Origin: Beroe forskalii
Taxonomy: Eukaryota; Ctenophora; Nuda; Beroida; Beroidae
Assembly: GCA_011033025.1 (NCBI GenBank)
Contig: WFMF01000381.1
Span: 1-64,000 of the forward strand
Direction: 5' to 3'
Length of the DNA stretch: 64,000 nt
A model generated the notes under the pieces. That model searched no databases, was not told the origin of the DNA, and saw nothing but the letters and a program-made list of their open reading frames with translations. Of the stretch, positions 23,955-34,625 are shown piece after piece; the first letter of the stretch is position 1; each line of letters opens with the position of its first letter. Both the position numbers and the translations under genes were made by a program.

Positions 23955-24035
23955 GGATTTTACCCATCCCTAGCGCGCAACACTCGGAAATTTGGCGGAG
24001 AAAAATGGCGCGCGGCGGAGGGTAGGGTAAAATCC
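23955..24035. repeat. Short foldback with GGATTTTACCC ends
   Basis: GGATTTTACCCATCCCTAGC at the left pairs with GGGTAGGGTAAAATCC at the right around a GCGC-rich centre. Related ends (GGATGTTACCCTACCCTCGC) occur at 44403-44555 and 62540-62565, so this is a dispersed MITE-like family. Confidence 0.6.
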
Positions 24036-24220
24036 TACTACATTGAAAATTGAAAATGAGTCTTATTTCTCGTCTTCAGAAGATTCCATTGGGTGATAAG
24101 CACCTTCTTGAGGACCTGAGATCACTAATTAAAATAAAATAAATAAAATAAACAGTTTTGATATTACATCAACAAATTTCTCACAACTGTTTCTATGATT
24201 CACTAGGCATTAAACTGGAT

Positions 24221-24552
24221 TTACTCCATGTTACGGAGCCTTATTTTGCGCGCGCAAGCGCGCCTCTTCAGAGAAGAGGCAAAATAAGGCTCCACCATAA
24301 TGGTAATAGTCGATGCGCGTCGTAACTAATTATCGCGCGCGCTGTAAATTTCCCGCGCATTGGATTCAGCGTGGATGGTTTACATAACATGAATTGCATC
24401 GCGGCTGCACGATATGTCATTATGCAGTAAAATGAGCCAGTGCTCACGAGCAGCAAGCATAATCAAACGGGGTACAAGGAGCCGGTGCTCACAGATTCAC
24501 AAGCAATTAGCTAAATCAAATGGAGTAGATAGAGCCGGGCACACAGAGTCAC
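24221..24552 (+). repeat. Left 332-bp terminal inverted repeat
   Basis: Begins TTACTCCATGTTACGGAGCC and contains an internal hairpin (GGAGCCTTATTTTGC ... GCAAAATAAGGCTCC) around CGCG-rich and CTCTTC palindromes, then unique sequence through ATCGCGGCTGCACGATATG, then passes into satellite. The matching right arm is at 43964-44295. Confidence 0.92.
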
Positions 24553-24958
24553 AAGCAGCAAGCATTATCAAATGGGGCAGATAGAGCCGGGCCCACAGGC
24601 CAGAGTCTCCTGCAGCAAGTATAATCAAATGGAGTAGACAGAGCCGGGCCCACAGAGTTTCCTGCAGCAAGCAAAATCAAATGGGGTAGATAGAGCCGGG
24701 CCCACAGAGTCTCCTGCAGCAAGCATAATCAAATGAGGTAGATAGAGCCGGGCCCACAGAGTCACAAGCAGCAAGCATAATCACATGGAGTAGATAGAGC
24801 CGGGCACACTGAGTCACTTGCAGCAAGCAAAATCAAATGGAGTAGATAGAGCCGGGCCCACAGAGTTTCCTGCAGCAAGCATAATCAAATGAGGTAGACG
24901 GAGCAGGGCCCACAGAATCTCCTGCAGCAAGCATAATCAAATGGAGTAGATAGAGCCG
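24450..24958. repeat. 52-bp satellite, left block 1
   Basis: About ten monomers of a 52-bp unit containing TAGAGCCGGGCCCACAGAGT and CTGCAGCAAGCATAATCAAA. Monomers fall into variant classes (CCACAGAG, ACACAGAG, TCACAAGCAG). Interrupted at 24958 by a nested element. Confidence 0.95.
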
Positions 24959-25439
24959 GGCATAATCCACGATTTTTGCAAGTACACCTGAATTCGCCGC
25001 GAATTCGCCGCGAATTCAAGTGAATTCAGGTGAATTCAGGTGAATTCGCGGCGGAGTTCGCCAAAAAAAATTTTTGGCGGACTCCGCCGGAGTTCGCCGC
25101 GGACTCTGGCGAATTCACCTGAATTCACCTGAATTCGCCGCGAATACACGCGTATTCGGTGTACTAGTTCGCCAATTTTCCAGTTCACCCAGGTGAACTG
25201 CCAGTTCGCGGCGAATTCGCGGCGAACTAGTTCGCCTGAATTCAGATGCCGGAGTCCGCCTGAGTTCGCCGGAGTTCGCCGGAGGGAAACTTGCCCAAAA
25301 GCCCAAATCAGTACGAATTTAACAAATTAGTGATCGGCGATGAAGGAAAATTGCGTTATTGCAATTGCAAAGGCTCTTCTTATACAGGTGTTTTGGTCGG
25401 CGCTTTGCTCTAACCAGATCCCGATTGCAAAGTCAACAT

Positions 25440-25560
25440 GGGGAACGGACTCTAGGTCGGGGGACTATAGGTCGGGGGACTCTGGGTCGGCGGTGGCACA
25501 CCAGGGTGGACTCTGGGTCGGGAGATCCCCACAGGGTGGACTCTAGGTCGGGAGCCTCTT
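25440..25560. repeat. Short GACTCTAGGTCGGGG repeats
   Basis: Five imperfect copies of GGACTCTAGGTCGGG(G) with small gaps, inside the 2.3-kb nested element. No coding meaning. Confidence 0.7.
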
Positions 25561-25903
25561 CACTTTATATAAACTACCTAAAGCCTGGATCGATTTATAC
25601 CGAGAATCTCTCGGTTAATCCAGATAACAGAGCCCGTATATGGAGGGTACAATAATGCTCGATCCGATGTATCATTGTGGAGACACTGGGGGACTCACGA
25701 TACACGGTGTCAGCATGTGATCCGCCACATCACAATTTACACTATCCCATACCGCTTGTTGGCTCATGTCATCGGAGGGGATACGTGATACGGGACGTTC
25801 ATGCGAGCACAACCCCATGCTAATTCGTCAGGATATCGTCCCACTTAGGTAACGAGGTCTCATGAAGTCTGCAAACCCTTGACACGACAGATGGGAGACA
25901 AGC

Positions 25904-26240
25904 TTGGAGCTGGTGGATCAAGCGGAGCTGGCAGCTGCTAGTGTCCTGAACCTCATACCCACTCTGCAGACACCCTCCCTGCAGACTGCCGGACCCTCAG
26001 GCAAGCTGATATGCTCCTCTACGACAACGCCTCGGGTGATCATCCGTGCTACCAGTGACAAACTCACGATCCTAGCAGAGAGCTCCTGCTGGTTCCTCGA
26101 TGGAACCTTCAAGTCCTAACCCCAGATCCTTGTCATCCATGCGGAGCTCTCATCCCTCACAGAAGACAGATCCTGGTGCCTCCCCACGGTCTGCATTCTC
26201 CTCACCCACAAGGACTTAGCCATTTACGCCTATATGCGCC
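25904..26240 (+). pseudogene. Broken MULE-type transposase domain fragment
   Basis: Translation gives a stretch ending CWFLDGTFKS, then an in-frame TAA at 26117-26119, then PQILVIHAELSS and CLPTVCILLTHKDLAIYA in the same frame. This matches the start of the MULE transposase domain (WFxDGTFK ... IHA ... ALLxxK), found in Mutator-like transposases and their FLYWCH-linked derivatives. The Asp of DGTF, the first presumed catalytic residue, is kept; the rest of the domain is missing. It is a short dead remnant and cannot serve the element. Confidence 0.6.
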
Positions 26241-26370
26241 GATACTGGTTTTTGTCCTCAGCGAATCAGCGATGTCCTAAGTCGTCATTGGGTCAGGCAA
26301 CACCTGACAATGACGTCACAGATCTTGATGTCAATTTTTTCTAGTGTCCTAATCAAAACCCTAACCCTAA

Positions 26371-26862
26371 GGGAGCCGTCACATATTATGTCATCACTTT
26401 TTTGCCCATTTTCAACCCCCCCTGTCTGTCATCACTTGTCATCATTGGCTGACCCCCTCCCCCATGATGACGTCAGCATTGACCAAACCCCCCTCCTTTT
26501 TCAAAACAAATTTTGACTATTTCGAATCAAAACAACCGACATGAAATATCAACTATCCACGTGTGGTGTGATTCATATCGTTAAATTCGTTAAAAATAAA
26601 AAAAAATGGTTCTAATTGTCATAGACGAACATCCAGTTAGTTTGGAAATATAGATATCATATCAAAGAAATGAAATGGGTACATCAAAACAAAATATTGT
26701 GAACGAAAAAGTTTGGATATCGTATTTTCGAATTTAGAAAATTCAATATTTTCGCTGACGTCGGCAAACCTTAAACCCCCTCCCTCCCCCCTGTCATCAC
26801 CTGTCAGCATTTGAAAACCCCCTCCCTCTCGTCGAGTGATGACGTAATATGTGACGGCTCCC
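26371..26862. mobile_element. 492-bp foldback element with CTAA duplication
   Basis: Ends are GGGAGCCGTCACATATTATG and its inverse (CATAATATGTGACGGCTCCC form, as TAATATGTGACGGCTCCC). CTAA flanks both sides. Subterminal C-rich tracts (AAACCCCCTCC) are arranged symmetrically. No coding capacity. A related end (reverse complement GGGATCGTTCACATATTACG) occurs at about 47155-47183. The TIR style resembles ISL2EU/Harbinger-type MITEs; the superfamily is a guess. Confidence 0.75.
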
Positions 26863-27259
26863 CTAAGGTTCTTTGGATCCATGACGACACGCATATGGTA
26901 GACATTGTGAATTGCATCTTAGTCTCACATAAGCGTGCCAGACGTGACAAAGTTCCTTCAAAGTTCAGGTGAATTCGCCGCGAACTGAGTTCACCTGAGT
27001 TCGCCCAAGTTCACCTGAGTTCGCCTGGGTGAACTGGAAAATTGGCGAACTAGTACACCGAATACGCGTGTATTCGCGGCGAATTCAGGTGAATTCAGGT
27101 GAATTCGCCAGAGTCCGCGGCGAACTCCGGCGGAGTCCGCCAAAAATTTTTTTTGGCGAACTCCGCCGCGAATTCACCTGAATTCACCTGAATTCACTTG
27201 AATTCGCGGCGAATTCGCGGCGAATTCAGGTGTACTTGCAAAAATCGTGGATTATGCCT

Positions 27260-28687
27260 AGAGCCGGGCCCACAGAGTTTCCTGCAGCAAGCATAATCAA
27301 ATGGGGTAGATAGAGCCGGGCCCACTGATTCTCCTGCAGCAAGCATAATCAAATGGAGTAGATAGAGCCGGGCCCACAGATTCTCCTACAGCAAGCATAA
27401 TCAAATGGAGTTGATAGAGCCGGGCACACAGAGTCTCCTACAGCAAGCATAATCAAATGGAGTAGATAGAGCCGGGCCCACAGAGTCTCCTGCAGCAAGC
27501 ATAATCAAATGGAGTAAATAGAGCTGGGTCCGAAGAGTCACAAGCAGCAAGCATAATCAAATGGGGTAGATAGAGCCAGGCCCACAGGCCAGAGTCACCT
27601 GCAGTAAGCATAATCAAATGGAGTAAATAGAGCTGGGTCCGAAGAGTCACAAGCAGCAAGCATAATCAAATGGAGTAGATAGAGCCGGGCACGCAGAGTC
27701 ACCTGCAGCAAGTATAATCAAATGGAGTAGATAGAGCCGGGCCCACAGAGTCACCTGCAGCAAGCATAATCAAATGGAGTTGATAGAGCCGGGCCCACAG
27801 AGTCTCCTGCAGCAAGCATAATCAAATGGGGTAGATAGAGCCGGGCACACAGAGTCCTGCAGCAAGCATAATCAAATGGAGTAAATAGAGCTGGGTCTGA
27901 AGAGTCACAAGCAGCAAGCATAATCAAATGGAATAGATAGATCCGGGCACACTGAGTCACCTGCAGCAAGCATAATCCAATGAGGTAGACAGAGCCGGGC
28001 CCACAGAGTTTCCTGCAGCAAGCATAATCAAATGGAGTAGATAGAGCCGGGCCCACAGAGTCTCCTGCAGCAAGCATAATCAAATGGAGTAGATAGAGCC
28101 GGGCCCACAGATTCTGCTGCAGCAAGCATAATCAAATGGGGTAGACAGAGCCGGGCACACAGAGTTTCCTGCAGCAAGCATAATCAAATGGAGTAGATAG
28201 AGCCGGGCACACAGAGTTTCCTGCAGCAAGCATAATCAAATGGAGTAGATAGAACCGGGCCCACAGAGTCTCCTGCAGCAAGCATAATCAAATGGAGTTG
28301 ATAGAGCCGGGCCCACAGAGTCTCCTGCAGCAAGCATAATCAAATGGGGTAGATAGAGCCGGGCACACAGAGTCCTGCAGCAAGCATAATCAAATGGAGT
28401 AAATAGAGCTGGGTCTGAAGAGTCACAAGCAGCCAGCATAATCAAATGGAATAGATAGATCCGGGCACACTGAGTCTCCTGCAGCAAGCAATATAATCAA
28501 ATGGAGTAAATAGAGCTGGGCCCACAGAGTCTCCTGCAGCAAGCATAATCAAATGGAGTAGATAGAGCCGGGCCCACAGATTCTGCTGCAGCAAGCATAA
28601 TCAAATGGGGTAGACAGAGCCGGGCACACAGAGTTTCCTGCAGCAAGCATAATCAAATGGAGTAGATAGAGCCGGGCACACAGAGTT
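27260..28687. repeat. 52-bp satellite, left block 2, with higher-order repeats
   Basis: About 27 monomers in the same orientation as block 1. A variant series including GGGTCTGAAGAGTCACAAGC recurs about 518 bp apart (27895 and 28413), roughly ten monomers, showing duplication of multi-monomer blocks. Minus-strand frames here are translations of the repeat, not genes. Confidence 0.95.
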
Positions 28688-29826
28688 TTTTGTTTGTCTT
28701 CTTGTGGCCTTTGATAAATATCGGGACTTAGTAACCGTTGTTATGGAAGATGATCAGATATGTCAGTGATGATGTGATTGATGTAATGAAGTGTTTCTCA
28801 AATTGTTGATCCATATATGATCAATAGAGTTCTGCTACTGTCAGTTATTCATGAATGACTTTGTAATAAATGGTTTATAAGCAGCTGATGTTAAATAAGT
28901 TGTAATAATGTCTTGTTTCATCGTGTTTTCAGATTGATGAATTGTAGTTGCTGTCCCCAAGTATGTAGCAATTCTGGATTTAGTTTTCAAGTACAGATTC
29001 AAATTCGATCAATGAAGTTTCGTTATTATTGTGGGTGACCTGAATGTTTAGTTGTAATCTTGTTGTTGATTTTAATTAAGTTAACTCCATCTACAAATGA
29101 CATACTTTTAACAGTTTTGAGGTCCTGTCTTTATGGGACATTGATGACACCACCTCCATGCATGTCAGTTCGGTTTTGATAGAGGTGGGTTGATAATCAC
29201 TAGTTCAAAGTCTATGTTGTCAAGTGGTCCAAGCCATGATTCAGTTAAACAATAACATGTATCTTACATTTTAGCTTAGAAAGAAGATAAGTGAAATTTT
29301 CAAAGTTTTTCTTGATACTTCTTATGTTGAATGTAATCATGTTTAGTTCTTTAGACGAATTACTGACTATGAAGTTGGTATCAACTATATAATTACATGA
29401 ATCATAGTTTTGAAAGTTCTGATCTGGATCAATGTCATTCATATATTTCTTATCTGTGCAATTGTTTTCATTGTAATTGAAAAAGTCAACATCTTTCAGT
29501 TTTTTATATATTTGTTGAAAGTTTTCTTTATTCAAATATGTAGGCTCAGAATACATGTCTAATAGTAGCATATGGAACTCTTCATCATCCAGATTGATGA
29601 ATGGTAAAATCTCTGCAGTGCAAGAAGGGCAGTCCCAATCCCTTGTAGAGTAATATTTAAGAAAGTTTTGATAATCAATTCGATTGTTAAACTGTCCTAT
29701 ACATTTTATGTACCCAATGATTACATGTTGAGCATGACAGTGTTTCACTTCCAGAAACATTCCTCCTGCACAAACTGCAGTCATTATAAGTAATAAAATC
29801 ATTTCTGCAGCTTTTACCTGTGCTAG
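28688..29826 (-). pseudogene. LINE fragment: PHD-like region and decayed endonuclease start
   Basis: A 1.1-kb insert between satellite blocks. On the minus strand a frame contains a Cys/His cluster (EVKHCHAQH ... IKCIGQFNN ... WDCPSC), resembling the PHD-like finger that precedes the endonuclease in some CR1-group LINEs. After it comes ELNMITFNIRSIKKNFENFT, the typical start of an APE endonuclease. The frame then closes; continuing in shifted frames gives TESWLGPLDNIDFEL and RTDMHGGGVINVP, still endonuclease-like. The copy is frameshifted and lacks RT. No clean target duplication was found. Confidence 0.75.
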
Positions 29827-30645
29827 TGTAATTAGAGTAGATAGAGCCGGGCCCACTGAGTCACTTGCAGCAAGCATAATCAAATGGGGTAGATAGAGCC
29901 GGGCACACAGAGTCCTAAGCAGCAAGCATAATCAAATGGGGAAGATAGAGCCGGGCACACAGAGTTTCCTGCAGCAAGCATAATCAAATGGGGTTGATAG
30001 AGCCGGGCACACAGAGTCCTGCAGCAAGCATAATCAAATGGAGTAAATAGAGCTGGGTCCGAAGAGTCACAAGCAGCAAGCATAATCAAATGGAATAGAT
30101 AGATCCGGGCACACAGAGTCACCTGCAGCAAGCATAATCAAATGAGGTAGACAGAGCCGGGCCCACAGAGTTTCCTGCAGCAAGCATAATCAAATGGAGT
30201 AGATAGAGCTGGGCCCACAGAGTCTCCTGCAGCAAGCATAATCAAATGGAGTAATTGTAAATAGAGCTGGGCCCACAGAGTCTCCTGCAGCAAGCATAAT
30301 CAAATGGAGTAGATAGAGCCGGGCCCACAGATTCCGCTGCAGCAAGCATAATCAAATGGGGTAGACAGAGCCGGGCACACAGAGTTTCCTGCAGCAAGCA
30401 TAATCAAATGGAGTAGATAGAGCCGGGCACACAGAGTTTCCTGCAGCAAGCATAATCAAATGGAGTAGATAGAGCCGGGCCCACAGAGTCTCCTGCAGCA
30501 AGCATAATCAAATGGAGTAGATAGAGCCGGGCCCACAGATTCTCCTACAGCAAGCATAATCAAATGGAGTAGATAGAGCCGGGCCCACAGAGTTTCCTAC
30601 AGCAAGCATAATCAAATGGAGTAGATATAGCCGGGCCCACAGAGT
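29827..30645. repeat. 52-bp satellite, left block 3
   Basis: About 16 monomers continuing block 2 after the LINE fragment, same orientation and variant classes. One monomer near 30245 has an extra AATTGTA. The array fades out at about 30645. Confidence 0.94.
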
Positions 30646-31141
30646 CACATCTCACAAGCAAATATCAATAAGCATAATCAAAACGGGTAGAAAAGTAGAA
30701 AGAGCCAATGGCCACACAAAACAAATAATTTAATGAAGTAATGGGTAGCAACGAACTGCGTAAAGACATCAACTGTTTATGGAAAGCCGGACACATTCCT
30801 CACTCTAGTGCTCGGCAGATAGTTTATTCCATATATGGATATCAGTATCACCTGACAAACGCCTGTTAAACCTGACCTACGTCATCACGTTATCCAACGC
30901 GATATGGAGGATCTCAAAATATGGTCATCTCTATTAAAGTGACTCTCCACCTAGAGCGCGGCGTACGACGCGCGCACTCAAACAATTAATGCCCAAATAT
31001 GGTTCAATCACTTAATAGGGGCGTAAAATATGCGCCCCGAGCTGAGGAGCGAATCTTGCCATTGTTGCGTGGCCCTGTTTGTGACTTTTCTACGAAAAGC
31101 GCGCGCAAGCGCGAACAAACAGGGACACGTAACATGTGGTA
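30646..31141. other. Junction sequence with relation to 44303-44350
   Basis: Unique-looking DNA between the satellite and the next inverted element. Its end (GCGCGCAAGCGCGAACAAAC ... ACATGTGGTAA, 31100-31141) is the reverse complement of 44303-44350, just outside the outer shell, so it belongs to a repeat that also flanks the shell. No gene seen. Confidence 0.55.
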
Positions 31142-31659
31142 ACCGCGGACTCCACTAAAGTCCACCAGAAAATTTTTTTGGTGGACTTTGGTGGACCCGC
31201 AACGGACTTTTCGAAACTCCGCCGCGGAGTGGTGGGTCCGCTGCGGGTCCGCTCGGGCTCCGCCGCGCACTGGTGGACAGTCCACCGAAAAAGTCCACCA
31301 AAAAAGTCCACCGTGGACTAAAATAATTGTGGAGGTAAGTCCGCCGCGAAGTCAGTGGACTCCACCAGCGGAGTCCACTGGCGGAGTCGAGTCCACTGGC
31401 GGACTCCACCAGTGGAGTCCACTGGTGGACTCCACTCCGCCAGTGGACTCGACTCAGCCAGTGGATTCGACTCCGCCAGCGGAGTCGACTCCGCCAGTGG
31501 ACTCGACTCCGCCAGTGGACTCCACCGGTAAGTGTCCCATATAACTCTGGCTGAGTTACGTCATAGTCACGTGACTTGTCATCCAATATAAAATAAGTAT
31601 TATATGCTTCAGAATCAGTGTGCACGTCGCCGGACTAGGTCGTCAGTTCCTCAGTTAAA

Positions 31660-32309
31660 GGTAAAGATCATGGGACACAAGTACATCGGATCGAGAACAC
31701 AGGAACATCGGATCATTAGATCGAGAACACTGGAACATCGGATCATTAGATCATGGAACACAGGTACGTCGGAATGTCGGATCATTGGATCTAATGATCC
31801 GATGTTCCAGTGTTCTCGATCCAATGATACGACGTACCTGTGTTCCATGATCCAATGATACGACGTACCTGTGTTCCATGATCTGATGATCTGACGTACC
31901 TGTGTTCCATGATCTAATGATCCGATGTTCCAGTGTTCTCGATATAATGATCCGACGTACCTGTGTTCCATGATCCAATGATCCGATGTTAGGATGTTCC
32001 AGTGTTCTCGATCTAATGATCCGATGTGCCTGTGTCCCATGTTCCAGTGTTCTCGATCCAATGATCTGACGTACCTGTGTTCCATGATCTAATGATCCGA
32101 TGTTCCAGTGTTCTCGATCTAATGATCCGACGTACCTGTGTTCCATGATCTAATGATCCGATGTTCCAGTGTTCTCGATCTAATGATCCGACGTACCTGT
32201 GTTCCATGATCTAATGATCCGATGTTCCTGTGTTCTCGATCCAATGATCCGACGTACCTGTGTCCTTGAAGTTGATCTATTGTACTGATGTTCCTGTGTT
32301 CTTGATCTA
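31660..32309. repeat. 61-bp repeat array with an orientation switch
   Basis: Units pair TAATGATCCGACGTACCTGT with TAATGATCCGATGTTCCAGT, giving a dimer of about 61 bp. At about 31790 the array flips orientation around GATCATTGGATC. Related, sparser units continue at 33592-33689 and 36962-37130. Confidence 0.9.
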
Positions 32310-33591
32310 CCCAGCCGGCATTTTCAAACCAAACCAAAAATAAACCAATAATAAACGTTTATATTTGGTTTGAATTTGGTTTCCGTCAAACGTTATGGAT
32401 AATCGTTTTTGATACGTTTAATAAACGTTTCAGTAGAAACGTTTATTGAAATCCCAAAAATAAACGTTTCTGATACGTTTAATTTAGGTTCATCCAAAAC
32501 GTTTATATGAAACCAATTATAAACGTTTAAAAAACGTTTATTTTTGGTTTACATAATAACAATTTTCGGATTGGAATTGCGTTTCATGGAAACCTCAAAT
32601 AAACGTTTAAAATACGTTCATTTTTGGTTTGCAGTAAACGTTTTTCTCCAGCCAAAAATAAACTTTTTCGAAACGTTTATTGTTGGTTTTCACGAAACGT
32701 TTCGCACAGAACCAAAAATAAACGTTCCAAAAACTTAAATTTTTGGTCCACAAAAACGTTTTCCTAAAACCGAAAATAAACGCTACAGAAACGTTACAGA
32801 AACGTTTATTTTAGGTTGTGTGGAAACGTTTCTTGAAAACCAACAAAAAACGTTTCGAAAAAGTTAATTTTTGGCTGGAGAAAAACGTTTACTGCAAACC
32901 AAAAATAAACGTATTTTAAACGTTTATTTGAGGTTTCCATCAAACGCAATTCCAATCCGAAAATTGTTATTATGTAAACCAAAAATAAACGTTTTTAAAA
33001 CGTTTATTTTTGGTTGGATATAAACGTTTTTTTCAAACCAAAAATAAACCTTTTGAAAACGAAGTTAACGAGGTTTCATTGAAACACAAGGAAACATTTT
33101 ATTCTTATAAGTATAATCCCTGGTCCTGGAGTCTCAGCAATACTTGCCTTGCAAGGCGAACACAGTGAATAACATCCCTGTTGTATAATTTTTGTTACAA
33201 CCATGTGTATACTGCATACACATGGTCGACGGAGGACTCGCAGAGTCTATGTTGAGAATTTAAAAATAATTAAGTGATTAAATTATTAATTAGTTGGTTT
33301 ATTTATCGTTTCGGGGAAACCAATCAGAAACGTTTTTTTGAAAACGATTTATAAACCAAAAATAAACCAAATTGCAAGACCAATTTTCTGTTTAATTACT
33401 GTTTCTGTATGACGTTTAAGAAATGTTTCCCAAGAAACGTTTATTAAACGTTAGATTCAAACCGGTTTTTTCGTTTTATCCGTTACGCAAAAGAACGTTT
33501 AATAAACGTTTATTAAACGTTACTTCGTTTCGTTATGGTTTCCTAAAAAACGTTTATTAAACGTATTTAAAACGTTTCTGTGCCGGCTGGG
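32310..33591. mobile_element. 1.28-kb AAACGTTTA element with TA duplication
   Basis: Ends CCCAGCCGGCA and TGCCGGCTGGG, flanked by TA at 32308-32309 and 33592-33593. The body is built almost wholly of AACGTTTA/TAAACGTT and ACCAAAAATAAACG words in both orientations, making it strongly self-complementary, around a short core with CATGTGTATACTGCATACAC. No coding frame. The uninterrupted target (GATCTAGTGATCCGATG) survives near 36966 and 37060. The TA duplication fits Tc1/mariner-type integration, but no transposase is present. Confidence 0.88.
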
Positions 33592-34424
33592 TAGTGATCC
33601 GATGTGCCTGTCCCATGTTCCAGTATTCTCGATCCGATGTACTTGTGTCCCTTGATCTATTGTACTCATGATGTTCCTGTGTTCTTGATCCGTTGATACT
33701 AAAAGGTGGAACCACCCGAAACCACCCGAAACCACCCAACCCACCCGAAACCACCCCCGAAACCACCCAACATAGCCCCGAAACCACCCCGAAACCACCC
33801 GAAACCACCCGAAACCACCTGAAACCACGAAACCACCCAACCTTACGAAACCACCCAACCCACGAAACCACCCGAAACCACCCAACCACGAAACCACCCA
33901 AAACATTGTTTTTACTATAAAATTTGTCAAAAATACGAAACCAGCCCGAAACCAGCTGATATTTAACTAAAATGTGGAATGACCCGAAACCACCTGAAAC
34001 CACCCAACCCACCTGAAACCACCCAACCCACCCGAAACCACCCAACCCACCCGAAACCACCCAACCCAACCCACCCAACCCACGAAACCACCCAACCCAC
34101 CAGAAACCACCCAACCCACCGAAACCACCTAACCCACCCGAAACCACCCAACCCACCCGAAACCACCCAACCCACCCGAAACCACCCAAAACACCCGAAA
34201 CCACCCAAAACCACCGAATCCACCCGAAACCACCGAACCCACCTGAAACCACTCAACCTTCCCGGAACCACCCAACCTTCCCAGAACCACCCAACCCAGC
34301 TGAAACCACCCAGTTTCGACTGTTGATACTATTGCCTGTCAATAAATTTTTCAATTGGCCTGGATAAGGTTGGAAAATCTGATTATCGTCTAAAAGTGTA
34401 GCACCTCTGTTACAACATTTTCGT

Positions 34425-34625
34425 TGATACTAAAAGGTGGAACCACCCAAAACCACCCAACCCACCCGAAACCACCCAATATAGCCCCGAAACCAACCGA
34501 AACCACCCGAAACCACCCGAAACCACCCGAAACCACCCGAAACCACCTGAAACCACCCAACCCACCGAAACCACCCAACCCACCGAAACCACCCAACCCA
34601 CCCGAAACCACCCAACCCACGTGAA
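34425..34625. repeat. Internal second left-end copy with ACCACCCGAA repeats
   Basis: Repeats the terminal GTTGATACTAAAAGGTGGAA and about 180 bp of ACCACCC units inside the 3.27-kb element, ending near CCCACGTGAATC. A remnant of a second copy nested in the first, or an internal duplication. Confidence 0.75.

Larger units (their letters stand above)
24959..27259. mobile_element. 2.3-kb nested TIR element with MULE remnant
   Basis: Inserted in one satellite monomer: TAGAGCCG at 24951-24958 is repeated at 27260-27267, an 8-bp target duplication. The ends are GGCATAATCC and GGATTATGCC. The inverted arms extend about 300 bp and consist of palindromic GAATTCGCCGCGAATTCAGG repeats. The interior holds a disrupted MULE-type transposase fragment and a smaller foldback element. 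Long arms with an 8-9-bp duplication fit Mutator-like elements, but the assignment is inference. Confidence 0.85.

Noticed and set aside
31004..31625. Overlapping Ser/Thr/Pro-rich frames in the GTGGACTCC arms, also at 37248-37734
   Set aside because: All frames of a self-complementary trinucleotide-like repeat stay open; mirrored in both arms and on both strands.
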